From assembly GCA_950097015.1 (NCBI GenBank), contig CATNEN010000024.1:5081501-5145500 (forward strand): 64,000 nucleotides of DNA, in the 5' to 3' direction. Numbering within the stretch: the first letter of the stretch is position 1; each line of letters begins with the position of its first letter. A model generated the notes under the pieces. It searched no databases. It saw only the letters and a program-made list of their open reading frames with translations, and was not told the origin of the DNA. This DNA comes from Macrostomum hystrix. Lineage: Eukaryota > Platyhelminthes > Macrostomidae. Of the stretch, positions 44,575-56,140 are shown piece by piece. The position numbers and the translations under genes are program-made.

Positions 44575-45624
44575 CTATCTGAAGTTCTCGCCAGAGAACA
44601 CACCCTTGGCGCGACGGAACACGCTGTCCTTGGTGGCATCGTACGGGTGCTCCTTGGACGGTATCTCCAGCACGGAGGGCAGCGGGGCGGTGTGCTGGTC
44701 AATCACGTGACGAATCATCTCGGCAATGTGCTGCACAACTAGAATGATGGACACATCGTCCCGGGCGACTAGACGCTTGAAGGCCTCCTCGATGTCGTGG
44801 ACTCTGCGTTTGAGACAGATTCGTGATGCCATTGCTGCTAAGCCTTACATGAATTTGTCAAGTCTAACACCCTGCCTAACAGGTAAACTAGTCAAGCCTA
44901 ACACTCTGCCTAACAGGTAAACTAGTCAAGTCTAACACCCTGCCTAACAGGTAAACTAGTCAAGCCTAACACCCTGCCTAACAGATAGACTAGTCAAGCC
45001 TAACACCCTGCCTAAAAGATAAACTAGTCAAGCCTAACACCCTGTCTAACAGATGAACTAGTTAAGCCTAACACCCTGTCTAACAGATAAACTAGTGAAG
45101 CCTAACACCCTGCCTAAAAGATAAACTAGTCAAGCCTAACACCCTGTCTAACAGATGAACTAGTTAAGTCTAACACCCTGCCTAACAGATAAATTAGTCA
45201 AGTCTAACACCCTGTCTAACAGATAAACTAGTGAAGCCTAACACCCTGCCTAACAGATAAACTAGTCAAGCCTAACACCCTGTCTAACAGATGAACTAGT
45301 TAAGTCTAACACCCTGCCTAACAGATAAATTAGTCAAGTCTAACACCCTGCCTAACAGGTAAACTAGTTAAGTCTAACACCCTGTCTAACAGATATGGTA
45401 AATTTGTCGAGCCTAACACTCTAAAAGAAAAATTTTTCAAATTGAACACATTTCTAACATACAGTTGCGGTAGAAGCTACTCACTTAGTATTATTATCCA
45501 CCACAAAGAAGTTGTTGCCCTTTCTCTTGTCGGACTCGCCGATTCCGCCGAGCAAGAAGCCGGTGATGGTGTCCTCGTCGCCAATGATGGCAATCAGTTT
45601 GCCTCGAGCGGCCGCTAGCGACAT
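44575..45624 (-). CDS. V-type proton ATPase subunit F
   Basis: Two exons on the minus strand, 45624-45485 and 44803-44575, join in phase 2 to give 122 residues, the normal size of this subunit. Exon 1 reads [20 protein letters not shown] then GFLLGGIGE; exon 2 has [30 protein letters not shown] and [20 protein letters not shown], all hallmark stretches of subunit F. The protein sits in the central stalk of the V1 sector and couples ATP hydrolysis to rotation and proton pumping in endomembranes. The exon 2 acceptor is the CAG ending at 44804; an ATG just upstream of it (44832) belongs to the intron. A CAG acceptor ends 2 nt before the ATG, which suits spliced-leader addition. The intron is mostly a 34-bp array. 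Confidence 0.95.
44868..45400 (-). repeat. 34-bp minisatellite in V-ATPase F intron
   Basis: About 16 copies of a unit containing TAACACCCTGCCTAACAGAT then AAACTAGTCAAGCC (plus-strand reading). Confidence 0.94.
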
Positions 45625-45628
45625 AACT

Positions 45629-46350
45629 GTTTTAGAATTGCTTTTTATAAAAGAATCGCAAAAGCTGGAAATTTAGAAATTTAGAATAGATAAATATAAA
45701 TCTATATATATACATAATGACGACACCCAGCCCAGTTGGGACGGTGGCACAGCCGCAGCTATTGTGAGGCGCTGAAGACTATGTACAGCTCTTCAGTCCG
45801 TGGACTGTCAAAAGAAAAAGCATCTAATAGAGTATTGAGTTGTCTAAATTAATCAGAAAAATATTTAACGATTTATTACCCAATTCCTTAATCTGACTGA
45901 CAGCGCTTTCATAGAAAAAAATAAATTTACAAAATAAGAATTTCACGGGTCAAACAATGTCTCGGACAAAAAAGCGAAAGAAGAAAACGATTTTTAAAAA
46001 AGGATAAGAAACAATTCTGATTGTTAAATAAAACAAAATTAAAACAATACAATACTTAACAGATTATGAAATTTGATATAATAATAAAGACGGCATCACT
46101 AAATGGAATGCTGTTAATAAACAAGACAATGATGAAAATAATTTGAATTACTTGAATAGAACGCTTATAGCGGCTCGCAATTAAAAATCTAATAAACGAA
46201 TAATGCAGTTAGGGTGCGCTGACATGGGGCTGAAAGTGTGCCCGCTAAAGCTTTTGAAGTAAATCCAATAAAGAGGCCGATATGGATTCAAAACTATTTT
46301 AGTCCACTTTGACGAAAAATAATGCTTTGACATTGTGAGTTTGACTTTGA
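45629..46350. other. Spacer between V-ATPase F and PRPSAP genes
   Basis: AT-rich non-coding DNA carrying a SINE fragment at 45714-45808; otherwise nothing recognised. Confidence 0.5.
45714..45808 (-). mobile_element. SINE family A, copy 3, 3'-part fragment (reverse orientation)
   Basis: Read on the minus strand it has CAGTCCACGGACTGAAGAGC and AATAGCTGCGGCTGTGCCAC, matching the 3' body of copies 1 and 2. The tRNA-like head is missing, as in a 5'-truncated insertion. Confidence 0.75.
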
Positions 46351-46354
46351 CTTA

Positions 46355-47135
46355 CAGACATCCAGAACAGACTTACAGACATCCAGAACAGACTTACAGA
46401 CATCTAGAACAGACTAACATACATCTAGAACAGACTTACAGACACCCAGAACAGACCTACAGACACCCAGAACAGACTTACAGACATCTAGAACAGACTT
46501 ACAGACATCCAGAACAGACCTACAGACACCCAGAACAGACTCACAGACACCCAGAACAGACTTACAGACACCCAGAACAGACTCACAGACACCCAGAACA
46601 GACTCACAAACACCCAGAACAGACCTACAGACACCCAGAACAGACTTACAGACACCCAGAACAGACCTACAGACACCCAGAACAGACTTACAGACACCCA
46701 GAACAGACTTACAGACACCCAGAACAGACTCACAGACACCCAGAACAGACTCACAGACACCCAGAACAGACTCACAGACACCCAGAACAGACTCACAGAC
46801 ACCCAGAACAGACTCACAGACACCCAGAACAGACTCACAGACACCCAGAACAGACTCACAGACACCCAGAACAGACTCACAGACACCCAGAACAGACTCA
46901 CAGACACCCAGAACAGACTCACAGACACCCAGAACAGACTCACAGACACCCAGAACAGACTCACAGACACCCAGAACAGACTCACAGACACCCAGAACAG
47001 ACTTACAGACACCCAGAACAGACTCACAGACACCCAGAACAGACTCACAGACACCCAGAACAGACTCACAGACACCCAGAACAGACTCACAGACACCCAG
47101 AACAGACTCACAGACACCCAGAACAGACTCACAGA
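46355..47135. repeat. 21-bp minisatellite, about 37 copies
   Basis: The unit is ACAGACACCCAGAACAGACT plus C/T. The right half is almost perfectly homogeneous while the left end has CATCCAG/CATCTAG variants, suggesting recent expansion from the right. It is open in several frames because 21 is a multiple of three. Confidence 0.95.
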
Positions 47136-47341
47136 GGCATAAAGAAAAGACAGACATACATTAAAGAAAATCGTTCCGAAAATAAAAGATAAACGATGAT
47201 AAAACAGACGCAAATATGGACAGTCCAAAAACTGGTCGATTTAGACAAAGGCAGGCAGGCAGGCAGGCAGTTTAAATTAGCGCCATAAAGCAGTGACAGA
47301 AAAGTCCGGTAGAAAGAATAATCAAATGATAGTTGCATTTG

Positions 47342-50300
47342 CTAGTCATCGCAAGTCACATGCGTGAACAGGTAAGACATGCTCTCATTGTTGTGAATTC
47401 TTCGGATTCCTTCAGCCACTAGGACGGACACGTCTACAGTTTTAATCTTGTGGCATTGCATTTTCTGCAGCTCGTGTGGCACAGTGTTGGTCACCACAAC
47501 TTCGTCGATGCGACAGTCGCGGGCGGCGATTTTCGTTGCAGCGTCGGCGCTAAGCAGGCCGTGCGTGGCCATGACGATGACGCGGAATGCGCCGCGGTCG
47601 TGCAGCAGCTCGGCGGCGCGAACGAACTGATCGATGTCGTCCACCATGTCCTCGACGATGATGGCGATGCGGCCGGAGACATCGCCGACTAGCTGCATCT
47701 GAGCCTTCTCCTTGGCCACCGGCATTGGGAAGAATCTCACGCCGAGGTGGTGGAGGGGCCTGTCAGGTATTGGGATTGGTTAAGTTGGGAATTGCAAAGT
47801 AAATTGATAAACTTTGAGCCTAGCTGACTCTTGTCTGTCACAGCCTTCCTGACTCATGTCTGTCACAGCCTTGCTGACTCATGTCTGTCACAGCCTAGCT
47901 GACTCATGTCTGTCACAGCCTAGCTGACTCATGTCTGTCACAGCCTAGCTGACTCATGTCTGTCACAGCCTTGCTGACTCATGTCTGTCACAGCCTTGCT
48001 GACTCATGTCGGTCACAGCCCTGCTGACTCATGTCTGTCACAGCCTTGCTGACTCATGTCGGTCACAGCCCTGCTGACTCATGTCTGTCACAGCCTAGCT
48101 GACTCTTGTCTGTCACAGCCTTGCTGACTCATGTCGGTCACAGCCCTGCTGACTCATGTCTGTCACAGCCTAGCTGACTCTTGTCTGTCACAGCCTTGCT
48201 GACTCTTGTCTGTCACAGCCTTGCTGACTCATGTCTGTCACAGCCCTGCTGACTCTTGTCTGTCACAGCCTAGCTGACTCTTGTCTGTCACAGCCTTGCT
48301 GACTCATGTCTGTCACAGCCTAGCTGACTCTTGTCTGTCACAGCCTTGCTGACACTTGTCTGTCGCAGCCTTGCTGTCTCTTGTCTGTCACAGCCTTGCT
48401 GACTCTTGTCTGTCACAGCCTTCCTGACTCTTGTCTGTCACAGCCTAACTGACTCTTGTCTGTCACAGCCTTGCTGACTCATGTCTGTCACAGCCTTCCT
48501 GACTCTTGTCTGTCCAGCCTTGCTGACTCTGGTCTATCACAGCCTTGCTGACTCATGTCTGTCACAGCCTTGCTGACTCATGTCTGTCACAGCCTAGCTG
48601 ACTCTTGTCTGTCACAGCCTTCCTGACTCTTGTCTGTCCAGCCTTGCTGTCTCTTGTCTGTCACAGCCTTCCTGACTCTTGTCTGTCACAGCCTTGCTGA
48701 CTCATGTCTGTCACAGCCCTGCTGACTCATGTCTGTCACAGCCTTGCTGACTCTTGTCTCTCACTGCATTCTTGACTTTCCGTATCACAGCAGCATCCCA
48801 GATTTTTGTCTGTCAGAGCTTTCAGGTAAATCAAACAGAAATAATAAGAAAAGGTGCACATAATATGGAAATTTATACTCGCTGATAATGAAAAATAGTG
48901 TTAATGAAGGAAAAAGATAGTTCAAAGGCCTAAATATAATCATTGAGTAATTATAAAATTTTCTTACTCTAGGACGTCTAGGTGATGTAATTGATTTGAT
49001 GGGTACTTGAAAATGAAATGTAAAAGCAAAATTAAAGCCATAATTCACATTTTATAAGAAGCCTGAATTCATTAAACACTTCAAATGTTGAACGAATTCA
49101 GTTAAAACAAAAATTACAAATAAACTTGAAAAAATTTAAAAGCATACACAAAAACTGGCAAATAAAACAAATAACATATGACAGTTGTAATCGAATGATA
49201 ACTTTGAATTGACAAGGATTAACCGGCTATACCTTCGGTCAGGTGAACGGGTTGAGTTTTGCTTGAATTTCTTTTTTCTGAAATAATTTTTTTCAATCAA
49301 TCAATCAAAAGCAATATGCAAAAAGGTTGCATAAGAGAAGGATCTTTTGTTATAAAAGACAACAATTCTAATGTGTTTAAAAAATGATGGATCAAAATAA
49401 AGAGTGACTAGACTTCAGACTAAGAAGTAAGAGTTTTAGCCTGAGGCCATTGTGAATTAGTGTTGCTTATCCTGAGGCCATTGTGAATTAGTGTTGCTTA
49501 TCCTGAGGCCATTGTGAATTAGTGTTGCTTATCCTGAGGAAATTGTGAATTAGTGTTGCTTATCCTGAGGCCATTGTGAATTAGTGTTGCTTATCCCGAG
49601 ACCATTGTGAATTAGTGTTGCTTATCCTGAGGACATTGTGAATTAGTGTTGCTTATCCTGAGGACATTGTGAATTAGTGTTGCTTATCCCGAGACCATTG
49701 TGAATTAGTGTTGCTTATCCCGAGGCCATTGTGAATTAGTGTTGCTTATCCTGAGGACATTGTGAATTAGTGTTGCTTATCCTGAGGCCATTGTGAATTA
49801 GTGTTGCTTATCCTGAGGACATTGTGAATTAGTGTTGCTTATCCTGAGGCCATTGTGAATTAGTGTTGCTTATCCTGAGGAAATTGTGAATTAGTGTTGC
49901 TTATCCTGAGGACATTGTGAATTAGTGTTGCTTATCCTGAGGCCATTGTGAATTAGTGTTGCTTATCCTGAGGCCATTGTGAATTAGTGTTGCTTATCCT
50001 GAGGCCATTGTGAATTAGTGTTGCTTATCCCGAGACCATTGTGAATTAGTGTTGCTTATCCTGAGGACATTGTGAATTAGTGTTGCTTATCCTGAGGCCA
50101 TTGTGAATTAGTGTTGCTTATCCCGAGACCATTGTGAATTAGTGTTGCTTATCCTGAGGCCATTGTGAATTAGTGTTGCTTATCCTGAGGCCATTGTGAA
50201 TTAGTGTTGCTTATCCTGAGGACATTGTGAATTAGTGTTGCTTATCCCGAGACCATTGTGAATTAGTGTTGCTTATCCTGAGGCCATTGTGAAGCACTGA

Positions 50301-51193
50301 TTTTTAACATCAGGAAATTGTCAAGTACTATAAAGTAAAATGAAGCTACGAACAAAGTGCATTCAAGGATTATAAATCAAAAAGGGAATCTGTCAAACAA
50401 ATACAGAGCCTAATATAGTTTTACGTAAGCATGCAACTGACCTTCGATCTTCCATGGCGTTATTGCCACTGGCAGCGCCGTCAACAGCGCCGTCAACATT
50501 GGCAACAAGCATCTGCTCCATCTGGGTCGACAGCGGCGGAGAATTCCTGCCGTCGGCCCGCTCGGACTCCGAGTGCTCCTCGCCGTGAATGACAGCCAAT
50601 GGCAGGCGCAGCCGCTCTGAATAGGAAGTGGCCCGCTGCATAGCGGCGGCATTCCTGGCCACAATGACAGCGTTTCTATAATCCGACACGTTGTTCATGA
50701 CGTACTGAATTAGGAAGGACGAGGCCCGCAGATTGTCTATGGGCACACTGTAGAAGCCTTGAATCTCTTTCTTATGCAGGTCGACTGTAATCATGCGGCT
50801 TAGTCCGGTGTGACAGAATAGCGCAGCCAATAGGCGGCTAACGATAGCGCCGCGTTTTCTCATCTTACTCTGCTTACAGTAGGGCAGGTAGGGCATGACA
50901 ACATTAATAGTGCGAGCGTCGGCTGTTTTGCAGGCGTACATCATGATGATGAGTTCCATAATGTCATTATTAACATTCTTAGTGCCAGTCTGAATAATGA
51001 AGACATCGCGAGAGCGCATTGTTTCGTTAATTTCAACGCTAGTTTCTTTATTGCTTTTGTTCGATACGGACACACTGCCTAGCGGCACGGCTAGATATCT
51101 GGAAACTAGGCGAGCGAATTCCGGATGCGAATTGCCAGCTAGCAGCACCATGCCTTTGGTGGGCATGCCAAGCACTGTGGTGTGTTGGTTCAT
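47342..51193 (-). CDS. Phosphoribosyl pyrophosphate synthetase-associated protein (PRPSAP/PAP39-like)
   Basis: Two minus-strand exons, 51193-50442 and 47759-47342, join in phase 2 to give 389 residues. The N-terminal half has [39 protein letters not shown] and [18 protein letters not shown]; the C-terminal half has [33 protein letters not shown] and [17 protein letters not shown]. These follow PAP39/PAP41, the non-catalytic partners that restrain PRPP synthetase, rather than the enzyme, whose PRPP loop has the DDMADTCGT signature. The PAP-type insertion in mid-protein is longer here (about [14 protein letters not shown] to AMEDRR). The start is the first ATG after a TTTCAG acceptor at 51232-51233 (38-nt leader). 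The 2.7-kb intron holds two minisatellites. Confidence 0.92.
47810..48775 (-). repeat. 25-bp minisatellite in PRPSAP intron (3' part)
   Basis: About 38 copies of a unit containing CAGCCTTGCTGACTCATGTC then TGTCA (plus-strand reading). It belongs to the same repeat family as the array at 51318-52045. Confidence 0.94.
48776..49435 (-). other. Unique AT-rich part of PRPSAP intron
   Basis: Separates the 25-bp and 31-bp arrays. Nothing is recognised in it. Confidence 0.5.
49436..50295 (-). repeat. 31-bp minisatellite in PRPSAP intron (5' part)
   Basis: About 27 copies of a unit containing TTGTGAATTAGTGTTGCTTA then TCCTGAGGCCA. Variants GAGGACA, GAGACCA and GAGGAAA are interspersed. Confidence 0.95.
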
Positions 51194-51317
51194 TGCCGGA
51201 ACTGGTAAATTCTGCTTGCCACTGAACTCTGCTGAAAGCAAATCGATTCTTTCACTTGATAAACTCTGCAAGGTTAAATATCATGGTCAGAATAATCATG
51301 GCCACTTGTCATGACAT

Positions 51318-52045
51318 CATCACTCTTGTCTGTCACAGCATTCTTGATCACTCTTGTCTGTCACAGCATTCCTGATCACCCATGTCTGTCACAGCATTCC
51401 TGATCACTCTTGTCTGTCACAGCATTCTTGATCACTCTTGTCTGTCACAGCATTCTTGATCACTCTTGTCTGTCACAGCATTCCTGATCACTCTTGTCTG
51501 TCACAGCATTCTTGATCACTCTTGTCTGTCACAGCATTCCTGATCACTCTTGTCTGTCACAGCATTCTTGATCACTCTTGTCTGTCACAGCATTCTTGAT
51601 CACTCTTGTCTGTCACAGCCTTGCTGACTCTTGTCTGTCACAGCATACCTGATCACTCTTGTCTGTCACAGCCTTGCTGACTCTTGTTTGTCACTGCACT
51701 CGCATCCGCATCCTGATCTGTCTGTCACAGCATACCTGATCACTCTTGTCTGTCACAGCCTTGCTGACTCTTGTTTGTCACTGCACTCGCATCCGCATCC
51801 TGATCTGTCTGTCACAGCATTCCTGATCACTCTTGTCTGTCACAGCATTCCTGATCACTCTTGTCTGTCACAGCCTTGCTGACTCTTGTTTGTCACTGCA
51901 CTCGCATCCGCATCCTGATCTGTCTGTCACAGCATTCCTGATCACTCTTGTCTGTCACAGCATTCCTGATCACTCTTGTCTGTCACAGCCTTGCTGACTC
52001 TTGTTTGTCACTGCACTCGCATCCGCATCCTGATCTGTCTGTCAC
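51318..52045 (-). repeat. 28-bp minisatellite with composite higher-order part, upstream of PRPSAP
   Basis: The left part (51318-51620) repeats a 28-bp unit containing CACTCTTGTCTGTCACAGCA. The right part (51640-52045) alternates it with the 25-bp CAGCCTTGCTGACTCTTG type and a CACTCGCATCCGCATCCTGA module, giving a composite unit copied about four times. Confidence 0.93.
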
Positions 52046-52801
52046 TGCATGGCTAAAAATTACCTAAAAAGGAAAGAATACAAAAGCGACAGGAACGATT
52101 AGTGGTAAAAAGTTTGAGTTTATTAAAAAACTGCGTGTCTAAAAAGCATTTTAAAATCGATACTTAAAAAATCGACAATGAAGGCACGCATGGCTAATCG
52201 CGTGACACAAAGCATCACAATTGGTTTCATTTCATTTTTATCTTTCGATTCTGTGAGCAAGATAGCTCGTAAGTTTATTTGGAAATAATTATGTATCGAA
52301 AAAAGTGTTAACGAATCAATCTTTAAAAAAATGATTACACCTAGCAAATATTTGATTGCACCTGGGTTTAATAATAAATGGAATGCAGGAATCAGTTTAA
52401 AAGTTCAAAGCAATTACTCAATTCATGCAGACTGAAATTAGAAAAACTAATAATTTTATTAAAGTGATTGAAAGCGAGGACTTTTTCAATATGATTTTTA
52501 TAAAAGTGCAAAAATGCAATCAACGTGTAAATTAAAAATTGTTGCTTTAAAAATCAATTTGGTTAAGAAAAAATGAAAGATAAATCAACAAAATAGGTAC
52601 AACTCGGAATGGAAGCAAGCTTTCTTTTAATTAAAAAAGTCTATAACAGTTCATTTGAAAATAATTTATGCGAGAAAAAGGAATCAAATGGTGGGAAGAA
52701 TTGCTAAACAATTGACGGATTGATTCGTGATTTAAATTCTAGCCTTGCAAAGTCCAACCGCAGAGCAGTTTATTCGTTAATTAACCGCGTCGCCGATCAT
52801 T
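52046..52801. other. Spacer between PRPSAP and the PTB adaptor gene
   Basis: AT-rich, stop-dense non-coding DNA. Nothing recognised except the poly(A) signal near its right end. Confidence 0.55.
52769..52774 (-). promoter_or_regulatory. AATAAA (minus strand) poly(A) signal of the PTB adaptor
   Basis: TTTATT on the plus strand, 27 bp past the stop codon of the PTB adaptor gene. Confidence 0.5.
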
Positions 52802-55773
52802 TTAGTTCATCTTGAGCGGGTCGAACTCAAAATCGGCGTCTAGAGGCCCGAAGCCCAGCCGCATCAGATCCTGCTGGGCCTGCGAAGCGGCCGTGGGCGG
52901 AGCGGCCAGCGGAGCAGCGGATGCCGCCGGCGTCGGGACAAACGGTGAGCCAAAGATTGAATCGGAGTTAAAGCCGCCAGGCTGCTGCTGCTGCTGGACG
53001 CCGCTGCCGCCGAACGGATTCGGAGCTGGTCTCGTAGGCAGAGGCGGCTGCTGCTGGTTCACTGGAGCCCAGCTCTGACCGGCGTCAAAGTCCAAGATCA
53101 TCTGCGGCTGGCTGGCAGCAGGCGCAGCGGCGGCCGCGGCTGTCTGCAGAAGCGGCTTCGCCGGCGTAGTAGAAGCTGCTGCGGCGGCTGCGGGCGGCGT
53201 TGGCGCTTTCAGCGCGGCAGACGGAGTCGAGACGTCGACGGAAGGCTGAAGATTGAAAATTTTATCTTTAGGTTTAAAGATCCTAAGATAGGTTTAAACC
53301 ATTTGAAACAGTTCTAGATGTCTGACACACACAACTCAAGCTGTCTGACACACACAACTCAAGCTGTCTGACACACACAACTCAAGCTGTCTGACGCACA
53401 CAACTCAAGCTGTCTGACACACACAACTCAAGCTGTCTGACACACACAATTCAAGCTGTCTGACACACACAACTCAAGCTGTCTGACACACACAACTCAA
53501 GCTGTCTGACACACACAACTCAAGCTGTCTGACACACACAACTCAAGCTGCCTGACACACACAACTCAAGCTGTCAGACACACACAACTCAAGCTGTCTG
53601 ACACACACAACTCAAGCTGTCAGACACACACAACTCAAGCTGTCTGACGCACACAACTCAAGCTGTCTGACACACACAACTCAAGCTGTCTGACACACAC
53701 AACTCAAGCTGTCTGACACACACAACTCAAGCTGCCTGACACACACAACTCAAGCTGTCAGACACACACAACTCAAGCTGTCTGACACACACAACTCAAG
53801 CTGTCTGACACACACAACTCAAGCTGTCTGACACACACAACTCAAGCTGCCTGACACACACAACTCAAGCTGTCTGACACACACAACTCAAGCTGCCTGA
53901 CACACACAACTCAAGCTGTCTGACACACACAACTCAAGCTGTCTGACACACACAACTCAAGCTATCTGACACACAGAACTCAAGCTGTCGGACACACAGA
54001 ACTCAAGCTGTCGGACACACACAACTCAAGCTGTCGGACACACACAACTCAAGCTGTCGGACACACACAACTCAAGCTGTCGGACACACACAACTCAAGC
54101 TGTCTGACACACACAACTCAAGCTGTCTGACGACACAACTCAAGGAAAAGCAGGTCGCTCACCTGAGTTACCATAGTGTGTGGCGCATTTCCTTTTTCAA
54201 CAGCGTCCAATCCGCGAATCTCAGTCACCTCCGTGATGTTTAGCAGACGCAGAAAGTCAGTAAGCTTGTCCGTCGGCAATAGCTCGCTCATCTGCTTCAG
54301 CCTTGACCGGTAGATGTCTACCTGTTCTTTGAGACTCTGCAATTTTAAACACAGTGAGACATTCAAACTATGATCAGTGAAAAGCAATTAAAAAGTAGAG
54401 ATTGAGCAGCTAAGAATGTAAGCCTCACCACTTTGGGAATCTTTCCCTCTTTAATGCGCATCTCGTAGGCCAAATCGAAGGCCTGATTCAGCGTTAGCAC
54501 CATGTCGCGAGTCTAAAAAGGCGAAACAACTAAATTACCTTCTATCAGCTATTTCTATTTATATAACGCCCTCTGTATATCACAATAGCTTGATTGAAAC
54601 ACGAAAGTTGAAACTTTTTTATTTGACCAGCTACATATATAGTCATTACTTGGGCTCATCATTTGGTCTCTACAGTAGCTGATAATTTGTTCAATACAAT
54701 AGGTCATGATTTGGTCATTAAAGTAGCTAATAACCTGGTCATTGCATAAGCTAATGAGTTGGTCATTAAAGTAGCTAATAACCTGGTCATACATAAGCTA
54801 ATTATTTGGTCATTAAAGTAGCTAAAAACCTGGTCATACATAAGCTAATTATTTGGTCATTAAAGTAGCTAATAACCTGGTCATACATAAGCTAATGAGT
54901 TGGTCATTAAAGTAGCTAATAACCTGGTCATTACATAAGCGAATGAGTTGGTCATTAAAGTAGCTAATAACCTGGTCATTACATAAGCTAATGATTTAGC
55001 TAATAACTTGGTCATTACATAAGCTAATGATTTGGTCATTAAAGTAGCTAATAACCTGGTCATTACATAAGCTAATGATTTAGCTAATAACTTGGTCATT
55101 ACATAAGCTAATGATTTGGTCATTAAAGTAGCCAATAACCTGGTCATCACATAAGCTAATGATTTGTTCATTAAAGTAGCCAATAACCTGGTCATTACAT
55201 AAGCTAATGATTTGGTCATTAAAGTAGCCAATAACCTGGTCATCACATAAGCTAATGATTTGTTCATTAAAGTAGCTAATAACCTAGCCATAACAAAGGC
55301 CAATGATTGGGCTATATGTTTATCCACCCCAGTGCAATGCAGTTTGCTAACCTTATTGATATCGTGCTTGAACAGGGTGCACTCAAACTCCGGTTTATCA
55401 GCTGGCTTCGGTGGCGAAGTCTCGTAGATGATGGCCAAATAGTGCCGGTCGCTAGGATCCCTGGCTATGTACGAAATCTTCTCAATTGGCACTTTCATCA
55501 TGTGGGTCTTGGTGACCACTTCTTCGCCGCTGTAGACCTCGACGCCCTGGACGGAGATGTGAACGGTCACCATGGGAGCCTGCTTAACGCCAGACTCTTT
55601 GCGCCTAGCCTTGCCTTCGCGCATCTTCTCGCAGGCCTTCTGCACAACTGGCAAGCCCTTCGGCTCGGCCACAGAATAAGTACCTTCGAATTTACATTGG
55701 AACACTACGCCATCACGGCGGCGCAGATCCTCGTCCGGGTGCAGCCTCAGGTTGGCTTGGTTGTCAGGAACGG
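52802..55773 (-). CDS. PTB/PID-domain endocytic-type adaptor, Disabled / CED-6 (GULP)-like; 5' end unresolved
   Basis: Minus-strand exons 55773-55352, 54512-54429, 54336-54163 and 53245-52802 join in phase. The PTB domain spans exons 1-2: VVFQCKFEGTYSVAEPKG, VTVHISVQGVEVY, EKISYIARDPSDRHYLAII and RDMVLTLNQAFDLAYEM. The IARDPSDR stretch is Disabled-like, the LNQAFDLAY helix CED-6/GULP-like, so I do not choose between them. Exon 3 is a predicted coiled segment (SLKEQVDIYRSRLKQMSEL). The C-terminus is Ala/Pro/Gln-rich with an NPF motif (APNPFGG), which binds EH domains, and SIFGSPF and FDPLK motifs typical of clathrin adaptors. A role in receptor uptake is inferred. The first listed exon needs one leading base from an upstream exon that I could not fit. 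Confidence 0.75.
53315..54140 (-). repeat. 23-bp minisatellite in PTB adaptor intron 3
   Basis: About 36 copies of a unit containing ACACACAACTCAAGCTGTCT plus GAC. Rare GCCTGAC, GTCAGAC and GTCGGAC variants are clustered, showing block copying. Confidence 0.95.
54640..55300 (-). repeat. 48-bp minisatellite in PTB adaptor intron 1
   Basis: About 13 copies of a bipartite unit: GGTCATTAAAGTAGCTAATA and ACCTGGTCATTACATAAGCT halves. Both halves share GGTCATTA, so the 48-mer probably arose from a shorter repeat. Some copies lack the TTGGTCATTAAAG part (near 55000 and 55085). Confidence 0.92.
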
Positions 55774-55834
55774 CTGGGTTAATTTGTGAAAAGGTAGGGA
55801 TAATAGAGTAATTATTTTTTATTACAACTGCCAT

Positions 55835-55975
55835 AATCAGGCCAGATGTGCAGCCGATAGCACAGCCGGCTATGCCTTGACTTGCCTAAATTCGTTCCAG
55901 TGGAGTCGGGAATCGAACCCCCGACCTTTATTAAGTCATGAGTCCGACACTCTAACCAAAGGCTAAGGCTAACCA
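55835..55975 (-). mobile_element. SINE family A, copy 4, internally deleted (reverse orientation)
   Basis: On the minus strand the tRNA-like head with GTCGGACTCATGACTT and the B-box GGGGGTTCGATTCCCGACTC are intact; the body jumps to the GGCTGTGCTATCGGCTG 3' region. It lies in the intron next to the first placed exon of the PTB adaptor. Confidence 0.8.
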
Positions 55976-55977
55976 GG

Positions 55978-56140
55978 TAGGAGGCGATTGTGCACATTCC
56001 GCTGACTCCTGAGCACAAACTCAAACAGATGTGTGAATCTGCCGTGCATTATCGATCAGGAATCGAGCTCAGGTACTTAGGTGTAACAGAGGAAAATGCG
56101 TTAACCACTCCGCCACTCAACTAGCCTCTGAGCTCACACT
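55978..56140 (-). mobile_element. SINE family B, copy 3 (reverse orientation)
   Basis: On the minus strand the head GGCGGAGTGGTTAACGCATT and B-box GAGCTCGATTCCTGATCG are followed by CACATCTGTTTGAG and GCACAATCGCCTCCTAC, matching copies 1 and 2. It abuts the family A copy at 55835-55975 head to tail on the same strand. Confidence 0.8.

Noticed and set aside
44804-44832. ATG at 44832 as the start of a short minus-strand protein
   Set aside because: It lies in the intron; using the acceptor at 44804-44805 joins exon 1 and restores a full-length V-ATPase subunit F.
46335-47228. Open frames of about 250-285 codons
   Set aside because: Encoded by the 21-bp array; no domain and homogeneous units.
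47342-51193. Catalytic PRPP synthetase
   Set aside because: The PRPP-binding loop reads [12 protein letters not shown] rather than the enzyme's DDMADTCGT type, and KQSKMRKRG matches the associated proteins.
51194-51271. Upstream extension of the PRPSAP reading frame
   Set aside because: No ATG in the extension and a TTTCAG acceptor lies inside it; the family-like N-terminus starts at the ATG at 51193.
3828-56140. Functional tRNA genes at the SINE heads
   Set aside because: A and B boxes are present but the acceptor stems and cloverleaf are not intact, and each head is fused to a repeated SINE body.
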